DNA of 60,229 nucleotides, from assembly GCF_004359965.1 (NCBI RefSeq), contig NZ_SMRQ01000017.1:1-60229 (forward strand). The letters are read 5' to 3'. Positions 19,904-28,621 of this stretch are shown in pieces (within the stretch, counting starts at the first letter, position 1; every line of letters starts with the position of its first letter). This stretch comes from Cognatilysobacter segetis. Lineage in GTDB: Bacteria; Pseudomonadota; Gammaproteobacteria; Xanthomonadales; Xanthomonadaceae. A program made the translations under genes and the position numbers. The notes beneath the pieces are model-generated. The model saw only the letters and a program-made list of their open reading frames with translations, was not told the DNA's origin and made no database searches.

Positions 19904-21249
19904 GTCGCCGGTATTTCGGTACCGACGGCATCCGCGGCCGGGTCGGCGATGGCCCGATCTCCGCCGACTTCGTGCTCCGGCTCGGCAATGCCTACGGCCA
20001 CGCGCTGCGTTCGCATGCGCCGGCGTGGCGCAAGCCGGTCGTCATCATCGGCAAGGACACGCGCATCTCGAACTACATGTTCGAGGCCGCGCTGGAAGCC
20101 GGGCTCGTCGCCGCGGGCGTCGACGTCCAGCTCATGGGCCCGATGCCGACGCCCGCGGTTTCGCACCTGACGCGTTCGCTGCGCGCGGACGGCGGCATCG
20201 TGATCTCGGCCTCGCACAACCCGCATTACGACAACGGCATCAAGTTCTTCTCCGCCGAAGGCGAGAAGCTCGACGACGCGACCGAGCTCGCGATCGAGGC
20301 CGCGCTCGACCTGCCGTTCCGGACCGTCGCGTCCGAAGAGCTGGGCAAGGCCGTGCGCACGCGCGAGGCGCTGGGCCGCTACGTCGAAGCGTGCAAGACC
20401 AGCGTGCCGCGCCGCTTCGACCTCGAGGGCATGCGCATCGTGATGGACTGCGCGAACGGCGCGACGTACCAGATCGCGCCCATCGTGTTCCGCGAACTGG
20501 GCGCGCGCGTCACCGCGATCGGCATCGAGCCCAACGGCACCAATATCAACGACGGCGTCGGATCGACCCACCCTGAACACCTCGCCGCGCGCGTCGTCGA
20601 GACGGGTGCGGACCTCGGCATCGCCTTCGACGGCGACGGCGACCGCGTGCTGTTCGTCGATGCCGACGGCCGCGTGCGCGACGGCGACGACCTGATCTAC
20701 GTGCTCGCGACCGACTGGCAGGCCTCGGGCCGGCTGCGCGGGCCGGTGGTCGGCACCCTGATGAGCAATTTCGGCCTCGAGCAGGCGCTCGGCCAGCGCG
20801 GCATCAATTTCCTGCGCGCGAAGGTCGGCGACCGCTACGTGCACCAGCAGCTCGTCGCGCACGACGGCGTGCTCGGCGGCGAGGCGTCCGGGCACCTGCT
20901 GTGCCTGGATCGCGCCAATACCGGCGACGGTATCGTCAGCGCACTGCAGGTGCTGGAAGTGCTGCGACGGCGCGGTATCGGCCTGGGCCAGGCGCTCGAC
21001 GGGCTGCGGCGCGTGCCGCAGAAGACCGTCAACGTGCGCTGCGCCGCCGGCGCCAAGCCGGCGGACGCCGAAAGCGTCAGGGCCGCACTCGCGGAGGCCC
21101 AGCAGGCCGTGGCCGGGCGCGGTCGCGCTTTCCTCCGTCCGTCGGGCACCGAGCCTGTCGTCCGGGTGACGGTCGAGGCCGACGACGATGCGCTCGTCGA
21201 CGCCACGCTCGAGCGCCTGGCCGCCGCCGTGCGCGACGCCGCCACCTGA
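19900..21249 (+). CDS. glmM: phosphoglucosamine mutase
   Basis: Interconverts glucosamine-6-phosphate and glucosamine-1-phosphate on the way to UDP-GlcNAc for peptidoglycan and LPS. The 449-residue product opens with [16 protein letters not shown], has the phosphoserine Ser105 in [16 protein letters not shown], the Mg-binding [12 protein letters not shown], the sugar-binding GEASGH loop and the phosphate-binding [17 protein letters not shown] 19900 overlaps the accD stop by 4 bases, so the two are probably translationally coupled. In many relatives glmM instead follows folP. Confidence 0.96.
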
Positions 21250-21310
21250 TTCCGATCAAACCGTCGACGCCGGCCGTGCGCGACACTGCCGCCTCGACAC
21301 GAGAAATCCC

Positions 21311-22252
21311 ATGAGCCAGATCCCGACCCTCGACATCCAGCGCTTCAACGATCCCGCCCAGCGCGACGCGTTCGTCGCCGAACTCGGCGCCACCTATCGC
21401 GAGTGGGGCTTCGCGGGCATCCGCAACCACGGCATCGACCGCGCGCTGATCGACGATGCCTACCGCGTGTTCGCCGAGTTCTTCGCGCTGCCGGAAGAGG
21501 TCAAGCGCAAGTACCACGTGCCGGGCGGCGGCGGTGCGCGCGGCTACACGCCCTTCGGTATCGAGACCGCGAAGGGCGCGCAGCATTTCGACCTCAAGGA
21601 GTTCTTCCACATCGGGCGCGAGATCGCACGCGATTCGAAGTACGCCGACGCGATGCCGGCGAACGTGTGGCCCACCGAAATCGCCGAATTCCGTGACGTC
21701 GGCTACCGGCTTTACACGGCGCTCGACGACCTGGGCTCGCGCATGCTGTCCGCGCTCGCGCTGCACATCGGCCTGCCGGGCGACTACTTCGTCAACGTGA
21801 CGAACCAGGGCAATTCGATCCTGCGCCCGATCCACTATCCGCCGATCACGACGCCCGACGTGCCGAACGTCCGTGCCGGTGCGCACGAGGACATCAACCT
21901 CATCACGCTGCTGGTCGGCGCCAGCGCCGAAGGCCTCGAAGTGCTGTCGCGCAAGGGCGAATGGATCCCGTTCACCGCGCAGGCCGACACCATCGTCGTC
22001 AACATCGGCGACATGCTGCAGCGGCTGACCAACCACGTGTATCCGTCGACCACGCACCGCGTGGTGAACCCGCCGGGCGACAAGGCGCGCCAGCCGCGCT
22101 ACTCGACGCCGTTCTTCCTGCACCCGAATCCGGACTTCGTGATCGACGTACTGCCGTCCTGCGTGAGCGCGGACAATCCGAGCCGCTACCCGGAGCCGAT
22201 CACGGCGCAGGGCTACCTCGAGGAACGGCTTCGCGAGATCAAGCTGAAGTAA
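21311..22252 (+). CDS. isopenicillin N synthase-like 2-oxoglutarate/Fe(II) dioxygenase
   Basis: A soluble non-haem iron oxygenase of the DIOX_N plus 2OG-FeII_Oxy architecture, 313 residues. The iron ligands are visible: His192 and Asp194 in HEDINLITLL and His249 in THRVVNP; Arg263 and Ser265 in PRYSTPFFLHP form the usual RxS cosubstrate-binding pair. The N-terminal DIOX_N region includes EWGFAGIRNHGI and PEEVKRKYHV. Bacterial relatives are numerous but mostly without a proven substrate; no beta-lactam or ethylene gene context is present. It lies 61 bases after glmM and ends at a strong bidirectional terminator. Confidence 0.93.
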   Translation: MSQIPTLDIQRFNDPAQRDAFVAELGATYREWGFAGIRNHGIDRALIDDAYRVFAEFFALPEEVKRKYHVPGGGGARGYTPFGIETAKGAQHFDLKEFFHIGREIARDSKYADAMPANVWPTEIAEFRDVGYRLYTALDDLGSRMLSALALHIGLPGDYFVNVTNQGNSILRPIHYPPITTPDVPNVRAGAHEDINLITLLVGASAEGLEVLSRKGEWIPFTAQADTIVVNIGDMLQRLTNHVYPSTTHRVVNPPGDKARQPRYSTPFFLHPNPDFVIDVLPSCVSADNPSRYPEPITAQGYLEERLREIKLK

Positions 22253-22270
22253 CCGTCCGGAGCAGACACG

Positions 22271-22296
22271 AAAAGCCCGGCGAAAGCCGGGCTTTT
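22271..22296. terminator. bidirectional Rho-independent terminator
   Basis: Perfect 11-bp arms AAAAGCCCGGC and GCCGGGCTTTT enclose a GAAA tetraloop, with an A-run on one side and a T-run on the other. It therefore serves the plus-strand dioxygenase gene ending at 22252 and the minus-strand oxygenase gene ending at 22325. Confidence 0.92.
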
Positions 22297-22324
22297 CCAT
22301 TTGACGGGTCGCGGTCGCGACGCG

Positions 22325-22996
22325 CTACGCCATCCAGAAGAACACCGCGGTCATCCGCTTGTCCTCGAGTGTCCGGCCGAAGTAGCCCGTCGCGCTGTGG
22401 ATGAGGTTCGCCCGATACACGAGCAGGCGGTTGTAGCGGGGCGGGATCGCCACGTCGTGGGCGAAGCTGCCGGGCGCGACGAAGCGCGTGCCGAGCGCCT
22501 CCACCAGGTTGTTGTGCGGCGGCATCACGCTGTTGCCGCCCAGCTGTCCGGAGGGCAGGCGCTGGCGGAAGAAGCTGGTACCGCAGTCCTCCGGTGCGGT
22601 CGGATTGAGATACAACACGGCGGCGAAGCGGCAGAGTGCGCGCGAATCCGTATGCGGTCGCACCTCGCCTTCGTCGGCGCCGACCACCTGGATGCAGTTG
22701 TGGTTGAGCGTCGTGCCATCCGGCGAGCGGCCCACGCTGAGGCGGCTCGCGCCGGTGAGGGCCTGGACGCGCGCCTCCACGATCGCGAGCTCGTCCGCGA
22801 CCAGTCCCGGCATCACGCGCATGCCCGGCCAGCTTTCCTCGCGATGGGGCCAGCCGAGCGCCCAGTCGGTGCGGGACAGCGCGCGCCCCCGCACGCTGTC
22901 GGGGTCCGGCAACACGCTGTCCACGATCCAGTAGTCCCGACCCTCGGTGGGCTTGCGGTACGGAAGGACGGGCAGGGTGCGCGCGACGGGCTTCAT
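22325..22996 (-). CDS. 2OG-Fe(II)-type oxygenase, DUF6445-like
   Basis: A 223-residue protein of the double-stranded beta-helix oxygenase fold. The iron facial triad is His115 and Asp117 in RPHTDSRALCRF and His200 in LIHSATGYFG; Arg214 in KRMTAVFFW is the likely 2-oxoglutarate anchor. I assign it to the DUF6445-type family from memory; its substrate is unknown. It follows the deoxyinosine glycosylase gene by 7 bases. The ATG lacks a Shine-Dalgarno sequence and has TATAGT ending 6 bases upstream, so it may also be read from a leaderless mRNA. Confidence 0.85.
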   Translation of the reverse strand: MKPVARTLPVLPYRKPTEGRDYWIVDSVLPDPDSVRGRALSRTDWALGWPHREESWPGMRVMPGLVADELAIVEARVQALTGASRLSVGRSPDGTTLNHNCIQVVGADEGEVRPHTDSRALCRFAAVLYLNPTAPEDCGTSFFRQRLPSGQLGGNSVMPPHNNLVEALGTRFVAPGSFAHDVAIPPRYNRLLVYRANLIHSATGYFGRTLEDKRMTAVFFWMA

Positions 22997-23002
22997 CGGC
23001 CG

Positions 23003-23008
23003 ACTATA
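23003..23008 (-). promoter_or_regulatory. -10 box giving a possible leaderless transcript
   Basis: The minus strand reads TATAGT followed by six bases (CGGCCG) and then the ATG at 22996. Normal spacing from a -10 box puts the start of transcription at or within a base of the A of that ATG. The box overlaps the TAG stop of the upstream glycosylase gene. Confidence 0.5.
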
Positions 23009-23531
23009 CCGGCGGTGCCGCAGGCCGCTCGACGCCCGCCTCGCGCAGCGCGCGCTCCCAGGCCGCGGCTTTCTCCTCGAAGCCGACGCTACGGTTCGCC
23101 GGGCTCGTCGACGGCAGGCGGACAAGCGCGACACCTGCGGGCACGGCCGTCGCCGGGACCTGGCGGAGGAACGTGTCTTCCGCGGTGGCGCCGTTGAACA
23201 GCACGGCGCGCAGCGACCCGTGCGCGGCGAAGAAGTGCGCGAAGTCGTTCGCGACGGCACCGCGGATCGCACTGTCCAGGCTGCCCTCGCGTTCGCAGCG
23301 GCCGATGACGTCCCACAACGCGATCCCGGCGCCGCGCAACACCGCGATGCGCCGTTCGTATGGCAGGGAAGGCGACGCGCCGACGAACCGGTCCATCAAA
23401 GGCCAGAACAGGTTCTGGGCGTGCGCGTAATACTGCCCGCGCCGGAGCGACGCGCCGCCCGGCATGCTGCCCAGCACGAGCGCGCGGGCGGACGGATTCT
23501 CGATCGGAGGCAGGCCTTCGAGCAGGGGCAT
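23004..23531 (-). CDS. DNA-deoxyinosine glycosylase (uracil-DNA glycosylase superfamily, family 6-like)
   Basis: A 175-residue base-excision repair glycosylase of the UDG fold. Landmarks are VLGSMPGGASLRRGQYYAH (residues 19-37), the following QNLFW with a conserved Asn40, WDVIGRCEREGSLD, and the LPSTSPANR loop near residue 140. These match the hypoxanthine/deoxyinosine glycosylase group, which removes deaminated adenine, rather than Ung or Mug. It starts at ATG 23531, divergent from tpiA across 58 bases, and is followed by the 2OG-type oxygenase. No clear promoter was seen for it. Confidence 0.88.
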   Translation of the reverse strand: MPLLEGLPPIENPSARALVLGSMPGGASLRRGQYYAHAQNLFWPLMDRFVGASPSLPYERRIAVLRGAGIALWDVIGRCEREGSLDSAIRGAVANDFAHFFAAHGSLRAVLFNGATAEDTFLRQVPATAVPAGVALVRLPSTSPANRSVGFEEKAAAWERALREAGVERPAAPPV

Positions 23532-23555
23532 GGTTCGGTCCGTGGACGGCTGGGC

Positions 23556-23561
23556 TAGACT
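23556..23561 (+). promoter_or_regulatory. putative -10 box for tpiA
   Basis: TAGACT lies 28 bases before the tpiA ATG in the 58-base gap shared with the divergent glycosylase gene. No strong -35. Confidence 0.5.
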
Positions 23562-23589
23562 CTCGCGCCACGTCGTAGCGGAGCATGAG

Positions 23590-24342
23590 ATGCGTCGTCG
23601 AATCGTCGCCGGAAACTGGAAGTTGCACGGAAACCGCGCGTTCGCGGCGTCGCTGCTCGACGAGGTCGTGGCGGCCGAGCGCCCGGAGGGCGTCGAGTCC
23701 GTGATCCTGCCGCCGCTGCCCTACCTGAGCGAGCTGGCCGAGCGCTACGGCGCCCGCGGCATCCGGTTCGGCGCCCAGGACGTCAGCGCGAACGAGGCCG
23801 GGGCGTTCACGGGCGAGGTTTCGGCCGCGATGCTTCTGGACGTCGGCGCGGTGTACGGCCTGGTCGGGCACTCCGAGCGCCGCGAGTACCACCACGAATC
23901 CAACGAGCTGGTCGCGCGCAAGTTCCGCGCGGCCAAGCGGGCGGGGCTCGTCCCGATCCTCTGCGTGGGCGAAACCCTGGAGGACCGGGAGGCCGGCCGC
24001 ACGTGGTGGCGCCTGGAGCAGCAGCTCGAGCCGCTGCTGGCCGGCGGCGGCGTAGCGGATCTCGAGGGCGCTGTGCTGGCCTACGAGCCGGTCTGGGCGA
24101 TCGGCACCGGCCGCACGGCGTCGCCGGAGCAGGCCCAGGAGGTCCATGCGTTCCTGCGTGGCGAGATCGCGCAGCGCGATGCTAGAATCGCCGGCTCGCT
24201 GCCGCTGCTGTATGGCGGCAGCGTCAAGCCCGACAACGCGGCGGAGCTCTTCGCCCAGCCCGATGTCGACGGTGGACTGGTCGGCGGCGCGTCGCTGAAG
24301 GCCGCGGACTTCCTGGCGATCGTGCGAGCGGCCGCCCACTAA
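23590..24342 (+). CDS. tpiA: triosephosphate isomerase
   Basis: Interconverts dihydroxyacetone phosphate and glyceraldehyde-3-phosphate in glycolysis and gluconeogenesis. The 250-residue product has the active-site residues Lys11 in AGNWKLHG, His94 in GHSERR and Glu166 in AYEPVWAIGTG, and the phosphate-binding LLYGGSVKPDN. The ATG at 23590 is chosen because it gives the family N-terminus MRRRIVAGNWK. secG starts 16 bases downstream, as in Pseudomonas. Confidence 0.97.
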   Translation: MRRRIVAGNWKLHGNRAFAASLLDEVVAAERPEGVESVILPPLPYLSELAERYGARGIRFGAQDVSANEAGAFTGEVSAAMLLDVGAVYGLVGHSERREYHHESNELVARKFRAAKRAGLVPILCVGETLEDREAGRTWWRLEQQLEPLLAGGGVADLEGAVLAYEPVWAIGTGRTASPEQAQEVHAFLRGEIAQRDARIAGSLPLLYGGSVKPDNAAELFAQPDVDGGLVGGASLKAADFLAIVRAAAH

Positions 24343-24358
24343 AGCATTCGATGGGGCC

Positions 24359-24808
24359 ATGCCCATGCTGTTCGTCAACATCATCTACGTACTGCTGGCG
24401 ATCGCCATGATCGCACTGATCCTCATGCAGCGCGGCGCCGGCGCGCAGGCGGGCTCGGGCTTCGGCGGCGGCGCCTCGGGTACCGTCTTCGGTGCACGTG
24501 GGTCGGCGAACTTCCTGTCGAAGTCGACGAAGTGGCTGGCGGTCGCGTTCTTCGTGCTGAGCCTCGCCATTTCGTGGAGTGCGTCGCGCGGTGCGCGCAC
24601 CCCCGAGGCCGCGAGTGGCAGCATCATGGCCGAGGTCCCGGCCGCGCCGTCGCAGGTGCCGACGGCACCCGCGGGCGGTGCCGTACCGGCCGCGCCGTCC
24701 GCCGCGCCGCAGACCGCGCCTGTCATCGCGCCGCCCGCCGCATCGCCGAATACGGTGCCCGCGGCGCCTGCGACGACGACCCCGAATTCGCCGTCGACGG
24801 GTGGTTAA
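24359..24808 (+). CDS. secG: preprotein translocase subunit SecG
   Basis: A small auxiliary subunit of the SecYEG translocon in the inner membrane. The 149-residue product has two transmembrane helices (about residues 4-23 and 55-75) around the conserved cytoplasmic loop RGAGAQAGSGFGGGASGTVFG and SANFLSKSTK. A long Ala/Pro-rich tail of about 70 residues follows, longer than in E. coli. ATG 24365 is an equally possible start, since the GGGG at 24353-24356 suits it. The tRNA-Leu gene follows after its own -10 box. Confidence 0.95.
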   Translation: MPMLFVNIIYVLLAIAMIALILMQRGAGAQAGSGFGGGASGTVFGARGSANFLSKSTKWLAVAFFVLSLAISWSASRGARTPEAASGSIMAEVPAAPSQVPTAPAGGAVPAAPSAAPQTAPVIAPPAASPNTVPAAPATTTPNSPSTGG

Positions 24809-24823
24809 ACGGCGTAATTCAGT

Positions 24824-24829
24824 TACAAT
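24824..24829 (+). promoter_or_regulatory. putative -10 box for tRNA-Leu
   Basis: TACAAT lies 72 bases before the mature tRNA-Leu 5' end. The -35 region (around TGGTTA, 24802-24807) is weak. It is identical to the boxes before tRNA-fMet and rpsO. Confidence 0.5.
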
Positions 24830-24834
24830 GTGGT

Positions 24835-24857
24835 GCTCCGGTAGGGAACACCGGAGC
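24835..24857 (+). other. hairpin in the tRNA-Leu precursor leader
   Basis: Arms GCTCCGGT and ACCGGAGC pair over 8 bp around a 7-base loop between the -10 box and the tRNA. It would be part of the 5' leader removed by RNase P. Confidence 0.6.
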
Positions 24858-24901
24858 GGGTCGATCGGGATCCGGTCGACGAGTCCCGGATGACATGTTT
24901 T

Positions 24902-24986
24902 GCCCAGGTGGCGGAATTGGTAGACGCACTACCTTGAGGTGGTAGCGACTTAGGTCGTGGGGGTTCGAGTCCCCCCTTGGGCACCA
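24902..24986 (+). tRNA. tRNA-Leu(GAG)
   Basis: An 85-nucleotide class II tRNA. The acceptor arms GCCCAGG and CTTGGGC pair (one G-U), the anticodon stem CTACC/GGTAG frames the loop TTGAGGT with anticodon GAG, there is a long variable arm (CGACTTAGGTCG), the T arm has the loop TTCGAGT, and CCA is encoded. It decodes CUC/CUU. It sits between secG and nuoA. No terminator follows it, so read-through into nuo is possible. Confidence 0.97.
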
Positions 24987-25006
24987 TCCTGACGAGCGAC
25001 CGGCCG

Positions 25007-25012
25007 TATAGC
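25007..25012 (+). promoter_or_regulatory. possible nuo promoter -10 box
   Basis: TATAGC lies in the 94-base gap between tRNA-Leu and nuoA, within the loop of a short inverted repeat (arms ACCGGC at 24999-25004 and GCCGGT at 25015-25020). The match is modest and the -35 would fall in the tRNA gene, so nuo may depend on this, on read-through, or on both. Confidence 0.3.
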
Positions 25013-25080
25013 GTGCCGGTTGCAGCAAGCGCGCCGCGCGGCCTCCGCCGGCCCGCCGCGCGAGAGCCGAGAGAACACGA

Positions 25081-25437
25081 GTGCTGGCCGAATATCTGCC
25101 GACTTTGCTGTTTCTGATCGTCGCCGGCGGTATCGGCGTCGCCCTTATCATCGTTGGACGCGTCCTCGGGCCCAAGACCCCGACGGTCGAGAAGCTGCTG
25201 CCCTACGAGAGCGGCTTCAACGCGTTCGAAGACGCGCGCATGCAGTTCAACGTGCGCTATTACCTGATCGCGATCATCTTCATCGTCTTCGACCTGGAGA
25301 TCGCGTTCGTGTTTCCGTGGGCGCTGGTCTTCCGGGACCTCGGCGTGTTCGGCCTGATCGAGATGGGTACCGTCCTCGCGCTGCTGGTGATCGGTTTCGC
25401 CTACGTGTGGAAGAAGGGCGCCCTGGAGTGGGAGTGA
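25081..25437 (+). CDS. nuoA: NADH-quinone oxidoreductase subunit A
   Basis: A small membrane subunit of respiratory complex I. The 118-residue product has three transmembrane helices and the conserved loop [22 protein letters not shown] before the second helix, then [12 protein letters not shown]. It starts with GTG and has only a weak ribosome-binding site (CGAGAG). It is the first of 14 nuo genes, all on the plus strand. Confidence 0.96.
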   Translation: MLAEYLPTLLFLIVAGGIGVALIIVGRVLGPKTPTVEKLLPYESGFNAFEDARMQFNVRYYLIAIIFIVFDLEIAFVFPWALVFRDLGVFGLIEMGTVLALLVIGFAYVWKKGALEWE

Positions 25438-25447
25438 GGCGGCAGCG

Positions 25448-26014
25448 ATGAAGACGATCTCCGACCTCATGTTCAATCCGCTGCCCGAAGGGCGGCTCGA
25501 CGACATCCTGCTGCCCGAGGCCGACAACCCGGTCATGCAGCAGGGCTTCGTCACGACCAACCTCGACACGCTCTGGAACTGGGCGCGCACCGGCTCGATG
25601 TGGCCGATGACGTTCGGTCTCGCCTGCTGCGCCGTCGAGATGATGCACGCGGGCGCCGCGCGCATCGACCTCGACCGCTACGGCGTGGTGTTCCGTCCGT
25701 CGCCGCGACAGTCCGACGTGATGATCGTGGCGGGCACGCTGGTCAACAAGATGGCGCCGGCGCTGCGCCGCGTGTACGACCAGATGCCGGATCCGAAGTG
25801 GGTCATCTCGATGGGCAGCTGCGCGAACGGCGGCGGTTACTACCATTACTCGTATTCGGTCGTGCGCGGCTGCGATCGCATCGTGCCGGTCGATATCTAC
25901 GTGCCGGGCTGCCCGCCCACCGCCGAGGCGCTGACCTACGGCATCCTGCAGCTGCAGAAGAAGATCCGCCGCGGTACCAACTTCGGTGATCGCCGGCAGG
26001 GGGTACGCGAGTGA
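25448..26014 (+). CDS. nuoB: NADH-quinone oxidoreductase subunit B
   Basis: Carries cluster N2, the last Fe-S cluster before quinone in complex I. The 188-residue product has the adjacent cysteines of [46 protein letters not shown] and [11 protein letters not shown], which supply the four ligands. Its stop overlaps the GTG of nuoC (GTGA at 26011-26014). Confidence 0.97.
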   Translation: MKTISDLMFNPLPEGRLDDILLPEADNPVMQQGFVTTNLDTLWNWARTGSMWPMTFGLACCAVEMMHAGAARIDLDRYGVVFRPSPRQSDVMIVAGTLVNKMAPALRRVYDQMPDPKWVISMGSCANGGGYYHYSYSVVRGCDRIVPVDIYVPGCPPTAEALTYGILQLQKKIRRGTNFGDRRQGVRE

Positions 26015-26769
26015 ATGCCGTCGTGACAGACGACTCGGCCGCGATGCCTGTCGAGCCGGCACTTGCCGCGCGCCTGCGCGAGCGTTTCCCGTCGGGCGTC
26101 GTTTCCGTTGCGCTGCCGCGCGGCGAGACGACGCTCGAGCTGCCTCACGATCTGTGGTTCGAGGCCGCGAACGCGTTGCGCGACGAACTCGGCTTCGAAC
26201 AGCTGATCGACCTTTGCGGCGTCGATTACCTCAGCTACGGCAGCGACGAGTGGGATACCAGCGTCTCCTCCGAGGGCTTCTCGCGTGGCGTCGAGGGCAA
26301 GGTGATGGGCCGCTTCGTCTGGGGCGAGCAGCCCAACGGGGAAGGCGTGGCGCCGGAGCGGCGCTACGCGGTCGTCGTGCATCTGCTTTCGGTGCAGCAC
26401 AACGTCCGCCTTCGCATCCGCACGTTCGCGCCTGACGATGCCGTGCCCGCGGTGGCGTCGCTCGTGCCGGTCTGGTCCGTCGCCAACTGGTTCGAGCGCG
26501 AGGCGTTCGACCTCTACGGCATCGTCTTCGACGACCATCCGGACCTGCGTCGCATCCTGACCGACTACGGTTTCGTCGGGCATCCGTTCCGCAAGGATTT
26601 CCCCCTCATCGGCAACGTCGAGGTGCGCTACGACGCCGAGCGCCGTCGCGTCGTGTACCAGCCGGTGACGATCGAGCCGCGCGTGCTGGTGCCGCGCGTG
26701 ATCCGCGACGACGCGCGATACGCGACGTCCGTCGGTGAAGCCGCGCAGCGCGCGGAGGTGAAGAAGTGA
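26011..26769 (+). CDS. nuoC: NADH-quinone oxidoreductase subunit C
   Basis: The 30-kDa peripheral-arm subunit of complex I, 252 residues. The diagnostic stretch runs from [20 protein letters not shown] through [17 protein letters not shown] (about residues 161-196). It is separate from nuoD, unlike the fused NuoCD of enterobacteria, which marks this as the alpha/beta-proteobacterial style of operon. It starts with GTG and is coupled to both neighbours by GTGA overlaps. Confidence 0.96.
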   Translation: MNAVVTDDSAAMPVEPALAARLRERFPSGVVSVALPRGETTLELPHDLWFEAANALRDELGFEQLIDLCGVDYLSYGSDEWDTSVSSEGFSRGVEGKVMGRFVWGEQPNGEGVAPERRYAVVVHLLSVQHNVRLRIRTFAPDDAVPAVASLVPVWSVANWFEREAFDLYGIVFDDHPDLRRILTDYGFVGHPFRKDFPLIGNVEVRYDAERRRVVYQPVTIEPRVLVPRVIRDDARYATSVGEAAQRAEVKK

Positions 26770-28058
26770 GCGCGCTTCCGAACGACGCGACCTCGGGCCT
26801 CAACAATCCCGAGATCCGCAATTACACACTGAATTTCGGCCCGCAGCACCCGGCCGCGCACGGCGTGCTGCGCCTGATCCTCGAGATGGACGGGGAAGTC
26901 GTGCGTCGCGCCGATCCGCATATCGGCCTGTTGCACCGCGCGACCGAGAAGCTCGCCGAATCCAAGCCGTACAACCAGTCGGTGCCGTACATGGACCGGC
27001 TGGATTACGTCTCGATGATGTGCAACGAGCACGCCTACGTGCGCGCCATCGAGACGCTCCTGGGCATCGAAGCCCCGGAGCGCGCGCAGTGGATCCGGAC
27101 GATGTTCGACGAGATCACGCGCATCCTGAACCACCTGATGTGGCTCGGCTCCAACGCGCTCGACCTCGGCGCGATGGCGGTGTTCCTCTATGCGTTCCGC
27201 GAGCGCGAAGAGCTGATGGACGTGTACGAGGCGGTGTCGGGCGCACGCATGCACGCGGCGTACTACCGTCCGGGCGGCGTGTATCGCGACCTGCCCGATC
27301 GCATGCCCAAGTACCGCGAATCGCCTTGGCGCAAGGGCAAGAAACTCAAGCATTTCAACGAGGCGCGCGAGGGCTCGCTGCTCGACTTCATCGAGGCGTT
27401 CACGCAGGGGTTTCCAGCACGCGTCGACGAGTACGAGACGCTGCTCACCGACAATCGCATCTGGAAGCAGCGCACGGTCGGCATCGGCGTGGTGACGCCC
27501 GAGCAGGCCTACGACTGGGGCATGACCGGCCCGATGCTGCGCGGTTCCGGCGTCGCCTGGGATCTGCGGAAGACGCAGCCCTACGCGTGCTACGATCGGG
27601 TCGACTTCGACATCCCGGTCGGCAAGACCGGCGACTGCTACGACCGTTATCTCGTGCGCGTCGCCGAAATGCGCGAGTCGAATCGCATCATCCAGCAGTG
27701 CGTGAAGTGGCTCCGCGCGAATCCGGGCCCCGTGATCGTCGACAACTTCAAGGTCGCGCCGCCCAAGCGCGAAGAGATGAAGGACGACATGGAAGCCCTC
27801 ATCCACCACTTCAAGCTGTTCTCGGAAGGCTACTGCGTGCCGGCGGGCGAGACCTACGCCGCCGTCGAAGCGCCGAAGGGCGAATTCGGCGTGTATGTCG
27901 TGTCGGACGGCGCGAACAAGCCCTTCCGCCTCAAGGTCCGCGCGCCCGGATTCGCGCATCTCTCGTCGATGGACGCGATCGTCAAGGGCCATATGCTCGC
28001 CGACGTCGTCGCCATGATCGGCACCTACGACATCGTTTTCGGCGAAATCGACCGCTGA
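26766..28058 (+). CDS. nuoD: NADH-quinone oxidoreductase subunit D
   Basis: The 49-kDa subunit that with NuoB forms the quinone pocket of complex I. The 430-residue product shows [49 protein letters not shown] and the C-terminal [20 protein letters not shown] and IVFGEIDR. It starts with GTG, overlapping the nuoC stop by 4 bases. The gap of 28 bases before nuoE is among the longest in the operon. Confidence 0.97.
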   Translation: MSALPNDATSGLNNPEIRNYTLNFGPQHPAAHGVLRLILEMDGEVVRRADPHIGLLHRATEKLAESKPYNQSVPYMDRLDYVSMMCNEHAYVRAIETLLGIEAPERAQWIRTMFDEITRILNHLMWLGSNALDLGAMAVFLYAFREREELMDVYEAVSGARMHAAYYRPGGVYRDLPDRMPKYRESPWRKGKKLKHFNEAREGSLLDFIEAFTQGFPARVDEYETLLTDNRIWKQRTVGIGVVTPEQAYDWGMTGPMLRGSGVAWDLRKTQPYACYDRVDFDIPVGKTGDCYDRYLVRVAEMRESNRIIQQCVKWLRANPGPVIVDNFKVAPPKREEMKDDMEALIHHFKLFSEGYCVPAGETYAAVEAPKGEFGVYVVSDGANKPFRLKVRAPGFAHLSSMDAIVKGHMLADVVAMIGTYDIVFGEIDR

Positions 28059-28086
28059 CGCGGCGACGCTGGGGATCGCACCTGCA

Positions 28087-28614
28087 ATGAAAGCCACCGG
28101 CAATTTCGAGGCCTGCCAGAACGTCGACCCGATGGTCGCGCTGACGGATGCCACGCGCGCCCACATCGACCACTGGCTGGCGAAGTTCCCGGCCGATCGC
28201 CGCCGCTCGGCTGTGCTGCAGGGCCTGCACGCGGCGCAGGAGCAGAATGGCGGCTGGCTGTCGGACGAAATCATCGCCGCGGTCGCCAAGTACGTCGGCA
28301 TCCCGCCGGTCTGGGCGTACGAGGTCGCGAGCTTCTACTCGATGTTCGAGACCGAGAAGGTCGGTCGTCACAACGTCGCGTTCTGCACCAACATCAGCTG
28401 CTGGCTCAACGGCGCGCAGGAGCTGGTCGAGCATGCCGAGAAGAAACTGGGCTGCAAGCTCGGCGAATCCACGGCCGACGGCCGCGTCTACCTGAAGCGC
28501 GAAGAGGAATGCCTCGCCGCCTGCTGCGGTGCGCCGGTCGTCGTCGTCAACGGGCACTACCACGAGAAGCTCGACGCCGCGAAGGTCGACGCGCTTCTGG
28601 ACGGTCTGGAGTAA
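28087..28614 (+). CDS. nuoE: NADH-quinone oxidoreductase subunit E
   Basis: The 24-kDa subunit carrying the 2Fe-2S cluster N1a next to the flavin subunit. The 175-residue product has the thioredoxin-like domain with cluster ligands in CTNISC and [11 protein letters not shown], preceded by the helical WVxxE-like region ([13 protein letters not shown]). nuoF begins 7 bases downstream. Confidence 0.96.
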   Translation: MKATGNFEACQNVDPMVALTDATRAHIDHWLAKFPADRRRSAVLQGLHAAQEQNGGWLSDEIIAAVAKYVGIPPVWAYEVASFYSMFETEKVGRHNVAFCTNISCWLNGAQELVEHAEKKLGCKLGESTADGRVYLKREEECLAACCGAPVVVVNGHYHEKLDAAKVDALLDGLE

Positions 28615-28621
28615 TCGCGCG

